A DNA stretch of 64,000 nt from an uncultured Clostridia bacterium (GTDB taxonomy: Bacteria > Bacillota > Clostridia > Christensenellales > CAG-314): contig CALVWF010000002.1 in the NCBI GenBank assembly GCA_944364615.1, positions 1 through 64,000 of the forward strand. Reading direction: 5' to 3'. The notes under the pieces were generated by a model. The model had not been told where the DNA came from. It was given only the letters and a program-made list of their open reading frames with translations, and did no database searches. Shown here one piece after another: positions 33,898 to 41,585 of this stretch; position 1 is the first letter of the stretch; each line of letters begins with the position of its first letter. The position numbers were made by a program, and so were the translations under genes.

Positions 33898-34881
33898 ATG
33901 GCTAATTACGAAGTTGTGTTTGATCTGGGTTCGCAATATATTTCCGCCGGACTTAAAGAGGACGGGTACTTTGTCAAAGTACCATCGGTTGTGGCGGTGG
34001 ACAATACCGATCCGCACAGGATAGTAGGGGTGGGAGTTGCCGCAATCAACGCCGGCGGAGGCAGTGCGTCCAATTGCAAGTTGGTTTACCCTATACTTGA
34101 AGGAACGGTGGTGGACGTCGTGTGTGCCAAGGCTCTGTTCAACGAACTGTTCAAGCGTGTGTTGCCGTCCAAGGCGAAAATTTTTTCATATGTCAAGGTG
34201 ACGTGCGTAGTACCTTGCGCAATCATCAGCAGCGACAAAAAAACTATTGAAAGTATATTTTTGTCACTGGGCGCGCGCGTTGTCAATTTCCTGGAATCTC
34301 CTCTTGCCGACAGTCTTGCGCTGTTCAGGGAGTTTCACGCCGTCAAGGGACTTATTGTAAATATAGGCTACGACTGCGTAGACTTTTCGGTAGTTTATTA
34401 CAACAATATCGTTGCCGGAAGCACTCTGTTTTACAGCGGAAAACATCTGACTCAGGCCATCGCCGAAAAAATCAGGTCGAAATATCAGGTGCAACTGTCT
34501 TTCGAGCAGGCGGAATTGCTGAAGGTAAATTGCGCAAGTCTTTATCCCAACGATATGTCGACATATACTGTCAGTTGCGTAAACTTGCAGACGGGAGCGT
34601 CGGAGAACATCAATATATCTTCCAAAGAACTGTACGATACCGTAGTGGAATTTGTTAGAAAGTATTGCAATGTTATAAGAAGCCTGTTGGCTTCCGTAAA
34701 CGATACGGTGTGTTCCGTTGCCAGCGAGGAAGGAGTCTTTTTGTGTGGCGGAGGAGCGTTGCTGCAAGGACTGGATTCCTTCATGCACACCGAACTTGCT
34801 CTGCCCGTTCGTGTGGCGGACGACCCTGCCAATGTGTCTATCACAGGATCATTGATGTATTCGGAAAAGCCTCAGCAATAG
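33898..34881 (+). CDS. MreB-like protein with altered nucleotide-binding motifs
   Basis: The 327-residue product has MreB length and layout: VVFDLGSQYISAGL with PSVVAVD at the N-terminus, VTCVVPCAI, FLESPLADSLA, and the adenosine motif FLCGGGALLQGLD near residue 285. Several ATPase residues deviate. The phosphate-2 motif DIGGGT reads NIGYDC (155-160), and phosphate-1 lacks the DLGTANT pattern. It may still polymerise, but normal ATP hydrolysis is doubtful. The position after maf is that of mreB in Firmicutes, yet mreC and mreD do not follow. GAAGGAAG precedes the ATG and a terminator follows. Confidence 0.75.
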   Translation: MANYEVVFDLGSQYISAGLKEDGYFVKVPSVVAVDNTDPHRIVGVGVAAINAGGGSASNCKLVYPILEGTVVDVVCAKALFNELFKRVLPSKAKIFSYVKVTCVVPCAIISSDKKTIESIFLSLGARVVNFLESPLADSLALFREFHAVKGLIVNIGYDCVDFSVVYYNNIVAGSTLFYSGKHLTQAIAEKIRSKYQVQLSFEQAELLKVNCASLYPNDMSTYTVSCVNLQTGASENINISSKELYDTVVEFVRKYCNVIRSLLASVNDTVCSVASEEGVFLCGGGALLQGLDSFMHTELALPVRVADDPANVSITGSLMYSEKPQQ

Positions 34882-34920
34882 TTTGTCGATGAGTGAAGTT
34901 ATTTTTTAATATTAAAATTT

Positions 34921-34957
34921 AAAGCCGAAGGTAAACACAGTACCTTCGGCTTTTTTT
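34921..34957 (+). terminator. Terminator after the MreB-like gene
   Basis: AAGCCGAAGGTA (34922-34933) pairs with TACCTTCGGCTT (34941-34952), followed by TTTTT. Confidence 0.93.
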
Positions 34958-35141
34958 CCACTAATTCAGACTGAGGAATTTGACGCGTTTGTTGCGGATT
35001 AAATACTTTAAACGGATGTTTTGCCAAGAGGCGTAAGGTTACAGTTTTTTGACAATTAGATTTTATCTGACAAATTTTTACCAATTTCTACTGCTTTTTG
35101 CTCTGCGTGTGATATAAAATACAAGTTGCTACGGAGGGAAC

Positions 35142-35912
35142 ATGGCAAGAAAAATTGTTATCACAAGCGGCAAAGGCGGTGTAGGCAAAACTACTCTTTG
35201 CGCAAATCTGGGAATAGCGCTTGCGCAAAAATCTTTGCGTGTGGCATTGCTGGATTTCGATATGGGTCTCAACAATCTTGACGTGGCAATGAACATCGAC
35301 AGACGTGTGGTTTTCGATTTCATTGACGTCGTTGAGGGCAGATGCCGTGTAAGACAGGCGCTTATACAGGACATCAACGAACCTACGCTGTACATTATGC
35401 CCAGTTGTCATCAGGCAAAAAGAATAGTGACCGTTGACATGGCGAAAAAAGTAATTGCCCGTATGGAAGAAGGGTTTGACTACATACTTATTGACTGTCC
35501 TGCCGGCATTGACAGCGGCTTCAGGCGTGCGATCAGTTGCGCGGAAGAAGCGATCGTAGTGGTCACTCCTCACTTGTCCAGCGTAAGGGACGCCGACAAG
35601 GTGGTGGCGTGTCTTGTCAACGCGGGATTTACACAGATTTATACGGTAGTCAACCGATTGCGCGGCGATCTTGTGATGAGCGGAGAAATGCTGACTCCTA
35701 CGGAAATATTTTCTCTGATCGGGCAGACGGCGTTGGGCATTATTCCCGACGACGACAGCATAAACTGCCTCACTACCGCCGAAGGGGGGCGCAGACCTTA
35801 CCGTATATTGGCTGACAATCTGCATCTCGGTACTGCCAAAATGTACGATTGTCTGTCCCGCTACAAGGGAATATTGGGGCGAATGCGCAGAAGTATAAAA
35901 AGGAAGGTGTAA
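35142..35912 (+). CDS. minD: Septum-site determining ATPase MinD
   Basis: MinD is a membrane-associated ATPase that positions the division site. The 256-residue product has the deviant Walker A SGKGGVGKTTLCANLG at the N-terminus, LLDFDMGLNNLDVAM, Walker B-like ILIDCPAGIDSGF and VVNRLR. The C-terminal lysine/arginine-rich end (about 240-256) could form the membrane-targeting helix. A GGAGGG site precedes the ATG. It starts an operon with minE (1 nt gap), spoIVFA and spoIVFB. No minC is found in the window. Confidence 0.95.
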   Translation: MARKIVITSGKGGVGKTTLCANLGIALAQKSLRVALLDFDMGLNNLDVAMNIDRRVVFDFIDVVEGRCRVRQALIQDINEPTLYIMPSCHQAKRIVTVDMAKKVIARMEEGFDYILIDCPAGIDSGFRRAISCAEEAIVVVTPHLSSVRDADKVVACLVNAGFTQIYTVVNRLRGDLVMSGEMLTPTEIFSLIGQTALGIIPDDDSINCLTTAEGGRRPYRILADNLHLGTAKMYDCLSRYKGILGRMRRSIKRKV

Positions 35913-35913
35913 T

Positions 35914-36129
35914 ATGTCTCTGATTGCAGAACGTGCGGAAAAAATGCTGTTGCGTGACAAGTACGACAACGGAATCTATTCCGAATATTTAAAAAACGAA
36001 TTTATAAGATTTATACAACAGTACGTGGTTGCTGACGGTCCGATTCAATTCAATGCCGACACTTCCGACGGATTGGTCATCACAATGTCGGTAAAGGTAA
36101 AAAAATTGTTGCCTGTCAATTTTTCTTAG
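35914..36129 (+). CDS. minE: MinE-like topological specificity factor
   Basis: MinE stimulates MinD ATPase and drives Min oscillation or placement. The 71-residue product aligns with MinE along its length. The MinD-contacting helix region is AERAEKMLLRDKYDNG, then YLKNEFIRFIQQYV corresponds to LRKDILEVICKYV, then a beta-strand ends in GLVITMSVKV. Similarity is weak, but the position 1 nt behind minD is decisive. AAGGTG serves as ribosome site within the minD end. Confidence 0.8.
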   Translation: MSLIAERAEKMLLRDKYDNGIYSEYLKNEFIRFIQQYVVADGPIQFNADTSDGLVITMSVKVKKLLPVNFS

Positions 36130-36189
36130 GTCATATATCAGACTTTACTTACGTAAACTAAACTGAAAAGTAAATGGAGGTCTTTAACT

Positions 36190-36810
36190 ATGAGTGACTA
36201 CCAAGGTATCAACACCGTTGTGAGCGACGGCGAAGAAAACGATTGGTTGGAAGTTTCCTATGCTAACCGTAAGTATGTCGAAGAAAATAAACCCAAACCG
36301 TCTGTGCGCAACAACAAAAAATATATATCGGTATTGAAGTATACCGCTATGGCATTAGTGGCGTTTGCCGTCCTTGCAGGATTGCTGTTTGTAGACAGTA
36401 ACTTTGACGGCAACGTATTTGAAACCGCGCGCGCTACTTTTACTTCTCAATTGCCTGTGTGGCAGGCTGTGAGCAACGCACCCGACGGCACGATTGAGAT
36501 TCCGTACACGATGACTGTTGACAACGTTGACAACGGCGTGGTGTATCTCAGCGGAGGCAGAGCGGTTGTAAGTTTTACCGACGGTACCGTCAGTCAGGTG
36601 GGTGAAGACAGCCTTACGGTAGACATAGACGAAAACACGCGCATCGTGTATTCCGATCTTACTGCAATATATGTCACTGAAGGTCAGGAAGTTACCCGCA
36701 ACACTCTTCTTGCAAAGTACAACGATACGGCAACAATCACCATTTTGTACAACGGTGAAATTGTCGAAGACGTTGTAGGCAGCGAAAACAGCGTGCAATG
36801 GAGCGTCTGA
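36190..36810 (+). CDS. spoIVFA: SpoIVFA-like membrane protein with a degenerate M23 domain
   Basis: The 206-residue product has a cytoplasmic N-terminus, one membrane helix (about 45-65) and an extracytoplasmic domain. That domain has the M23/LytM-like order GGRAVVSF, SLTVDIDENTRIVYSDLTAIYVTEGQEV, TLLAKY. The zinc ligands of active M23 peptidases are absent, as in SpoIVFA. In spore-formers SpoIVFA holds and inhibits the protease SpoIVFB; the next gene encodes such a protease and overlaps by 13 nt. A GGAGG site precedes the ATG. Whether the organism sporulates is not shown. Confidence 0.75.
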   Translation: MSDYQGINTVVSDGEENDWLEVSYANRKYVEENKPKPSVRNNKKYISVLKYTAMALVAFAVLAGLLFVDSNFDGNVFETARATFTSQLPVWQAVSNAPDGTIEIPYTMTVDNVDNGVVYLSGGRAVVSFTDGTVSQVGEDSLTVDIDENTRIVYSDLTAIYVTEGQEVTRNTLLAKYNDTATITILYNGEIVEDVVGSENSVQWSV

Positions 36811-37676
36811 AACTTTCAATACATTTCAGTTTTTATCTGTTGCTGATATCTGCGGTGATTTTTCGTCGCGGATATCTTCTTGCAATGTACACGATTGCAA
36901 TGCTGCTTCACGAATGTGCTCATTACCGTGTCGCACTGTCAAGAAGGTACAAATGTAACAGTATGAAATTGTCTGCCTTTGGAGCGGTTCTTTACGGCAA
37001 ATTCGACGATGTCAATCCCGACGACGCAATGGCTATTGCGCTGGCGGGACCGTGTGCCAACATTGTCGCCGCGGTAATCTGCCTTGCTTTGTGGTGGACA
37101 ATTCCGTCTGCTTACGTATTTACCGATGTGTTCTTCAATGCCAATGTGAGTATGGCATTGGTAAATTTGCTTCCCTGTTACCCTTTGGACGGAGGCAGAA
37201 TAGTGGGCGCGTTGTGGGACAAAAAGGGCAAATCAGGCTACGACAACTCACGCAGACTCACGGCAGTAATTTCCGCCGTGCTGTTTGCGGTGTTCGTTTT
37301 GTCGGTGTTTTTGCATTACGACCTGTTCAGTATGGGACTGTTTGCGGTTTTTCTGTTCAGTTCGCTTATAGGCAAGGACAACGTACACTTCATGCGTATT
37401 GCTCCCTTTGTGTTTAACAGCCGTACAATGACCGCGGGGATGGAATTGCGGACATTGGTGTTCGGGGGCAATACGACATTGAAAACGGTCATCCGACGTA
37501 TGCAGGGTGGCTTTTTGTATAATGTCAAAGTGGTAAACGAAAAGTTTGAAAGTCTGGCAACGATTGACGCGGCAAAATTGCAGTATATGGCGTTGCATTT
37601 TCCTCAGCAAACTACATTGTACGAAGCGTTGGAAAAGTTGAAGATCAGTCCAGCGGAGAAGGAGAGGGGCGGTTAA
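36798..37676 (+). CDS. spoIVFB: SpoIVFB-type site-2 protease (M50)
   Basis: This intramembrane zinc protease cleaves pro-sigma-K in spore-formers. The 292-residue product has about five or six membrane segments, the HECAH zinc motif (about residues 38-42) and the distal NLLPCYPLDGGRI motif (about 117-129) with the third ligand Asp. A soluble C-terminal part (about 205-292) resembles the CBS-like tail of the family. The start lies inside the end of spoIVFA, which implies coupled translation. Its 3' end overlaps the end of the convergent minus-strand gene by 32 nt. Confidence 0.9.
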   Translation: MERLKLSIHFSFYLLLISAVIFRRGYLLAMYTIAMLLHECAHYRVALSRRYKCNSMKLSAFGAVLYGKFDDVNPDDAMAIALAGPCANIVAAVICLALWWTIPSAYVFTDVFFNANVSMALVNLLPCYPLDGGRIVGALWDKKGKSGYDNSRRLTAVISAVLFAVFVLSVFLHYDLFSMGLFAVFLFSSLIGKDNVHFMRIAPFVFNSRTMTAGMELRTLVFGGNTTLKTVIRRMQGGFLYNVKVVNEKFESLATIDAAKLQYMALHFPQQTTLYEALEKLKISPAEKERGG

Positions 37677-38406
37677 ACTGTTTGTTGAAAAGGCTGAACA
37701 GTGCAAATACAGCCAGTACCGACGCCCAGATCATCGAGTATATAGGGAAAAATGTAAGCCAGCCGGTTGCAAATATAAATACCGACGCGGAGGCATAGGC
37801 ACCGAAACGCTTACGGTTAAACGCGTAGTTAAGTGCAGGACGTTTTTTAGGAGGCTTTGGCAACTGTTCCGACGGAATGCATCGGCTTTGTTGCATAAGT
37901 ACGTGCAACTGTTCGCAATCGGTCACGGTCGTAGGCATCAACGAAGACAGCGTCTTTGCCGTGCCGTACGCCGACTGATGCGCGTTGTTTGTCATTATTA
38001 CCAGTTTGTCTGCGTGACCTCGAATTTGTCTGAATACCGTCACAACGTCGTCAGCAGTAAGGTCTGCCAGTTGAAATTTCATATAAAAACAGTAACGTAC
38101 ATCGTTTTTCGATGCAAATATTTTGTTTTCTTCGGGTTGCATGCAATTATAACCGTTGTAAATCAACATATCGTACACCGATTTGTACCGACTGTCCAAT
38201 ATCATCTGCCAGCGGAACGCCTCGATATTTTTTCGGGGCTTTTTTTCGCGCTTGTTGTATATAAGGACAGCGCACAGCACGGCAACCGCCATAAGCAACG
38301 ATACCGTAAGAGACAGTTGGGACAAATGCGTCAGGTAATACACCCAGCACAAAGTTGCCATAAAACTCAAAAATGTAAGTATAACAGTGTTTAGTAGTTT
38401 TGCCAT
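37645..38406 (-). CDS. Membrane protein of unknown function
   Basis: The 253-residue product has two membrane helices at the N-terminus (about 5-50), a soluble domain (about 60-190) and two more at about 200-245. The soluble part (SVYDMLIYNGYNCMQPEENKI, then VRYCFYMKFQ, then KLVIMTNNAHQ) looks faintly like the restriction-endonuclease-like fold used by some membrane-anchored proteins, but I cannot confirm that. The ATG at 38406 is preferred over longer starts, which would run through the nadD promoter; its ribosome site is poor. It is convergent with spoIVFB (32-nt overlap) and divergent from nadD. Confidence 0.6.
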   Translation of the reverse strand: MAKLLNTVILTFLSFMATLCWVYYLTHLSQLSLTVSLLMAVAVLCAVLIYNKREKKPRKNIEAFRWQMILDSRYKSVYDMLIYNGYNCMQPEENKIFASKNDVRYCFYMKFQLADLTADDVVTVFRQIRGHADKLVIMTNNAHQSAYGTAKTLSSLMPTTVTDCEQLHVLMQQSRCIPSEQLPKPPKKRPALNYAFNRKRFGAYASASVFIFATGWLTFFPIYSMIWASVLAVFALFSLFNKQFNRPSPSPLD

Positions 38407-38459
38407 ATCTTTAATTGTTGCCCTTTTTACACAGAATATAAAAAACAATATCATATTTA

Positions 38460-38488
38460 TTGAAAAAACAATAGATATATAGTAAAAT
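38460..38488 (+). promoter_or_regulatory. Promoter giving a leaderless nadD transcript
   Basis: TTGAAA (38460-38465), a 17-nt spacer, TAAAAT (38483-38488), six bases (ATAGGC), then the nadD ATG at 38495. The geometry is identical to maf and the XRE gene. Confidence 0.82.
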
Positions 38489-38494
38489 ATAGGC

Positions 38495-39613
38495 ATGAAA
38501 ATAGGCGTATTCGGAGGAACGTTCAATCCTCCTCATCTTACCCATCTTAATATTGCAAATGCAGCCGTTGCACAGTTGAATCTGGACAAGTTGCTTGTAT
38601 TTCCATGCGGAGATCCTCCTCACAAAATCTGCAGCGAATCGGCTGCTCACAGACTGGACATGACAAGACTGGCATTTGCCGATGTCGCGCATGCGGAAGT
38701 GGACACCTTCGAAATTGACAGACAGGGCAAGAGTTACACTCTCGACACGTTGCGGTATGTCAGGGAAAAGTATCCCTCTGCGCAGTTGTTTCTGATTATA
38801 GGGGGGGACAGTTTGAGAGACCTCGACGGTTGGCATTGTCCCGACGAGATCTGCCGTATTGCCGTGCTTGCCGTTGCCTGTCGTAAGGACGTCGAAAAAC
38901 AGCAGTCAGCCCGACGTGCGAAGGAAAAATACGGTGCGGAAATAGTTTTTCTCGATGTTGAACCCGATGACGCGTCCTCTACGGAAATTCGTCTGAAACG
39001 GCAATTCAATCTGCCGATCACCGAGGTCAGTCCGTCAGTTTTAAAATATATCTACAGCAACAATCTGTACGGACAATATCGCAGTATGACGTTGAAATTG
39101 CAAGGCTATCTCAAAAAACCGCGTTTCAGTCATACCTTTTACGTTACGTTGAAGGGACTGGAACTTCCACGAAAGCAATGTACCGAACAACAGGTGTTTA
39201 CGGCTTGCGCTTTGCACGACTGTGCCAAGTACATCGGAAGCGACAGGTACGCCGATTACGGATTTGTGAATACCGACAATCAGCCTTTATCGGTGGTGCA
39301 CGCTTTTTTAGGGGCGGAAGTAGCCCAAAAGGATTTCGGAATAACCGATCAAACGGTACTGGACGCAATACGCTTTCATACGACGGCACGTCCGAAAATG
39401 ACGGAACTCGACATGATAGTTTACATTGCCGACAAAACGGAAAAAAGCCGTCCCTATCCCACAGAACATCTGTTCGCTTACACATTGGAACAGACATTTT
39501 TAAATGTTATGAAAGAGGCTTATCAGGTGTGTAAAGACCGCAAGATGCAAATAAGCCCGTTGACGCAAGAGGCTATCGATTACTACGAAAAATTATTTAA
39601 GGAGAAAATATGA
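38495..39613 (+). CDS. nadD: Nicotinate-nucleotide adenylyltransferase fused to a YqeK-type HD phosphohydrolase
   Basis: Residues 1-190 are NadD, which makes deamido-NAD+ from NaMN and ATP. The GGTFNPPHLTH motif stands for the family GGTFDPxHxGH, and SSTEIR is the second nucleotide motif. Residues about 200-372 are a YqeK-like HD domain (RFSHTFYVTLKG, ALHDCAKY, FHTTARPKM), a family that hydrolyses diadenosine tetraphosphate. In Bacillus the two are separate neighbouring genes followed by rsfS. Here they are one 372-residue protein, and rsfS overlaps its stop (ATGA). The start follows the -10 box by 6 nt. Confidence 0.92.
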   Translation: MKIGVFGGTFNPPHLTHLNIANAAVAQLNLDKLLVFPCGDPPHKICSESAAHRLDMTRLAFADVAHAEVDTFEIDRQGKSYTLDTLRYVREKYPSAQLFLIIGGDSLRDLDGWHCPDEICRIAVLAVACRKDVEKQQSARRAKEKYGAEIVFLDVEPDDASSTEIRLKRQFNLPITEVSPSVLKYIYSNNLYGQYRSMTLKLQGYLKKPRFSHTFYVTLKGLELPRKQCTEQQVFTACALHDCAKYIGSDRYADYGFVNTDNQPLSVVHAFLGAEVAQKDFGITDQTVLDAIRFHTTARPKMTELDMIVYIADKTEKSRPYPTEHLFAYTLEQTFLNVMKEAYQVCKDRKMQISPLTQEAIDYYEKLFKEKI

Positions 39614-39957
39614 CAATACAAGAGACATTACAGACAATTTGCAAGGCATTGTCCTCGAAAAAAGCGGAAGACATCAGAATAGTGGACATTCACGGAATGA
39701 CGGATATTGCCGATTATTTCGTGGTGTGCAGCGGAAGAAGCGCGCCTCAGGTAAAGGCCATTTACGACGCTTTGGACGAAGCAATGTCCAAACAGGGATT
39801 GGAAGCAAGACGCAGCGAAGGAGTTTCCGAAGGCAGATGGATAGCAGTGGACTACAACGATGTGATTGTACACATATTTCACAAGGAAGCACGTGAAATA
39901 TACGCTTTGGACGCTCTGTGGAACAACGGCACAAACGTTACCGTCTACAATGACTGA
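39610..39957 (+). CDS. rsfS: Ribosomal silencing factor RsfS
   Basis: RsfS binds L14 of the large subunit and blocks subunit joining in starvation. The 115-residue product has the family pattern AEDIRIVDIHGMTDIADYFVV near residues 18-38 and GRWIAVDYNDVIVHIFH near 77-93. It overlaps the nadD-yqeK stop by 4 nt, with an AAGGAG site inside the upstream gene. A terminator follows about 65 nt after the stop. Confidence 0.95.
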   Translation: MTIQETLQTICKALSSKKAEDIRIVDIHGMTDIADYFVVCSGRSAPQVKAIYDALDEAMSKQGLEARRSEGVSEGRWIAVDYNDVIVHIFHKEAREIYALDALWNNGTNVTVYND

Positions 39958-40023
39958 AACAGTCGCTGACCGATGTGTACCCCAAAAGTCGGACAAAAAT
40001 TAAATAATCAATTTGATACATGC

Positions 40024-40067
40024 GACTGAGTCCGGTACAGTACCGAACTCAGTCCTTTTAGTTTTTT
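40024..40067 (+). terminator. Terminator of nadD-rsfS
   Basis: GACTGAG (40024-40030) pairs with CTCAGTC (40048-40054), and CGGTAC pairs with GTACCG inside. It is followed by CTTTTAGTTTTTT. Confidence 0.87.
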
Positions 40068-40232
40068 AGGATATTCTTTAATTGTTGTGTAAGCTATGCG
40101 TTCGTGCAATTTCTGTGTAAACTTTTTACAGAACTAAATTTTTTGCCTTAAAACATCTACTTGCATTTTGCCGAAGAAGTTTTTTATCGATACATTTTCT
40201 GAGCAGTTGATTTTTACAAGGGTAACATACAT

Positions 40233-40273
40233 CAAAAAAGCCGTATCTCCGAAAAGAGATACGGCTTTTTTTA
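40233..40273. terminator. Bidirectional terminator, mainly for queT
   Basis: AAAAAAGCCGTATCTC pairs with GAGATACGGCTTTTTT around a short CGAAAA-type loop, with A and T runs on both sides. It lies directly behind the minus-strand queT stop. The stretch 40068-40232 between the two terminators holds nothing I recognise. Confidence 0.9.
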
Positions 40274-40279
40274 TTGATT

Positions 40280-40804
40280 TCAGTTGTGATTTTTGGCAGT
40301 GTTGTCCGTGTCGGTGTTTAGTTGCATTATGGGAAGCAATGTTTTGCGTGCGAGGAAATACAGTGGTAATCCGAGGGCATACAGCACGACACCCTGCGAA
40401 ATAAACAGCGAACCTACGCTCACCCAATATACTACGTTTCCTCCCTGTCCGCCAAGTATCCAGATTACCGGAAGCAAGAATGCGTTTAAAACGATGGGCG
40501 GAATGGGTGCGAGGTAACTCTTTTTAAATACCTTTGCGGTGAGTATTCCTGCAATAAGCGTAACTGCCGAACCGAGTATTACGTCGAATGCGCCGAAGGG
40601 CGAAATGGTGTTGGCAATGGCGCAACCGATTGTTACTCCCACAACGGTGTAGGGACACAGAGCGGGAAGTATTGTAAGTGCTTCTGCGGGACGGAACTGT
40701 AAGTTGCTGTTTACCGCGATTATACCGAAAGGCATCGTGAACAGTACGTACAGACCGGCAATCACAGCGTTGATACAAATAAACTTTGTGATGTTTGTCT
40801 TCAT
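40280..40804 (-). CDS. queT: QueT-type queuosine-precursor ECF transporter
   Basis: QueT is the substrate-capturing membrane subunit for a queuosine precursor (preQ1/preQ0 type). The 174-residue product has about five membrane segments and the family motifs LQFRPAEALTILP (about 34-46) and GCAIANTISPFGAFDVILGS. A preQ1-type riboswitch lies just upstream. The ATG at 40804 has no ribosome site of its own; the nearest GGAGG belongs to the riboswitch and lies 50 nt upstream, in front of a nine-codon ORF. The gene is monocistronic. Confidence 0.9.
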   Translation of the reverse strand: MKTNITKFICINAVIAGLYVLFTMPFGIIAVNSNLQFRPAEALTILPALCPYTVVGVTIGCAIANTISPFGAFDVILGSAVTLIAGILTAKVFKKSYLAPIPPIVLNAFLLPVIWILGGQGGNVVYWVSVGSLFISQGVVLYALGLPLYFLARKTLLPIMQLNTDTDNTAKNHN

Positions 40805-40818
40805 TTTTTTAACGACGA

Positions 40819-40848
40819 TCAGCCCGTTTGCACGGCGTGTGCAAACAT
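40819..40848 (-). CDS. Possible nine-codon leader ORF ahead of queT
   Basis: GGAGG (40858-40854) is followed after 5 nt by ATG at 40848, opening MFAHAVQTG and a TGA stop. Its stop lies 15 nt before queT. The frame differs from queT, so it is not an N-terminal extension. The same bases form a hairpin: GACGAT (40852-40847) with ATCGTC (40819-40814), and an inner 8-bp GTTTGCAC/GTGCAAAC stem (40846-40839 with 40833-40826). Alternatively the hairpin alone brings GGAGG near the queT start. Confidence 0.4.
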   Translation of the reverse strand: MFAHAVQTG

Positions 40849-40854
40849 CGTCAC

Positions 40855-40894
40855 CTCCGTAGTTTTTTGTATAGATGGGTGGCTACTACCATCT
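40855..40894 (-). ncRNA. preQ1-I riboswitch
   Basis: On the minus strand AGATGG (40894-40889) pairs with CCATCT (stem P1) around a TAGTAGCCAC loop. The A-rich tail ATACAAAAAACTACGG follows, and its ACTAC can pair with GTAGT of the loop, giving the H-type pseudoknot of preQ1-I. The GGAGG ribosome site begins in the tail, as expected for translational control. Its location before queT supports the call. Confidence 0.85.
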
Positions 40895-40914
40895 GCCGTA
40901 TGACAGCATTGTAT

Positions 40915-40943
40915 ATTATATATACTTTTCAAAATTTGCGCAA
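40915..40943 (-). promoter_or_regulatory. queT promoter
   Basis: On the minus strand: TTGCGC (40943-40938), a 17-nt spacer and TATAAT (40920-40915), about 20 nt before the preQ1 aptamer. Confidence 0.82.
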
Positions 40944-41037
40944 GCGATTTGCGCTTTTTGTTACGGTGAAATTTCCGTGCATAAAATTATTGCAGGTGTA
41001 CAAACTACAATTACCAACTACAAGGAGGAACGGTATT

Positions 41038-41319
41038 TTGAACAAGACATTCAACGTATTGAGTGTTATAGCCCTGATTCTTACAATAATCGGCGCACTC
41101 AACTGGTTGTTGATCGGCGTGTTCGATTTCAACCTGGTAAACTGGATAACATTCGGACTGGGCTGGTTGGAAAGAACACTGTATATACTGGTAGGTATTT
41201 CCGGTATATATATGTTGGTGTGGTTGTTTGCCTCACGTTTTCTGATGACTGCCGATTACGACGAAAGATACAGTCAGCATATTTGCGGATGCAATACTAC
41301 CGAACGCACTCACAAGTAA
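41038..41319 (+). CDS. DUF378 membrane protein
   Basis: The 93-residue protein has two or three membrane helices and the DUF378 pattern FNVLSVIALILTIIGALNWL, then GLGWLERTLYILVGISGIY. Function is unknown; such proteins are widespread in Firmicutes. The start is TTG: AAGGAGG at 41022-41028 is spaced 9 nt from TTG 41038, exactly where family similarity begins. No ATG fits. Confidence 0.85.
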   Translation: MNKTFNVLSVIALILTIIGALNWLLIGVFDFNLVNWITFGLGWLERTLYILVGISGIYMLVWLFASRFLMTADYDERYSQHICGCNTTERTHK

Positions 41320-41536
41320 TGGTGTGTGTGACTATGCCTCTCAAACGCAACGTAACGGCTGAAGGTTTTTATCGGACGCGTCGTATGTTTTGCAGAAATT
41401 CGCCTGTCGGTAAATGCGGATTTTTACAGAACGTACAATAATTTTACAGTGCGACAGATGTTTTGTTTACTGTCGTACAGCAGTGCAAAATCCGGTATAT
41501 TTGCCTGAACATTGCGTTGAGAACAGCAAATCACAC

Positions 41537-41573
41537 AAAAAAAACAAGCGGAGATTTCTCTGCTTGTTTTTTA
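41537..41573. terminator. Terminator of fba (bidirectional)
   Basis: AAACAAGCGGAGA (41542-41554) pairs with TCTCTGCTTGTTT (41557-41569), with one mismatch and A/T runs on both sides. It lies 13 nt beyond the fba stop. Confidence 0.9.
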
Positions 41574-41585
41574 GTTTTGATTTAA

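Noticed and set aside
40828..41037. Long N-terminal extension of the DUF378 protein
   Set aside because: It runs through the queT promoter and riboswitch on the other strand, while AAGGAGG precedes TTG 41038 where family similarity begins.
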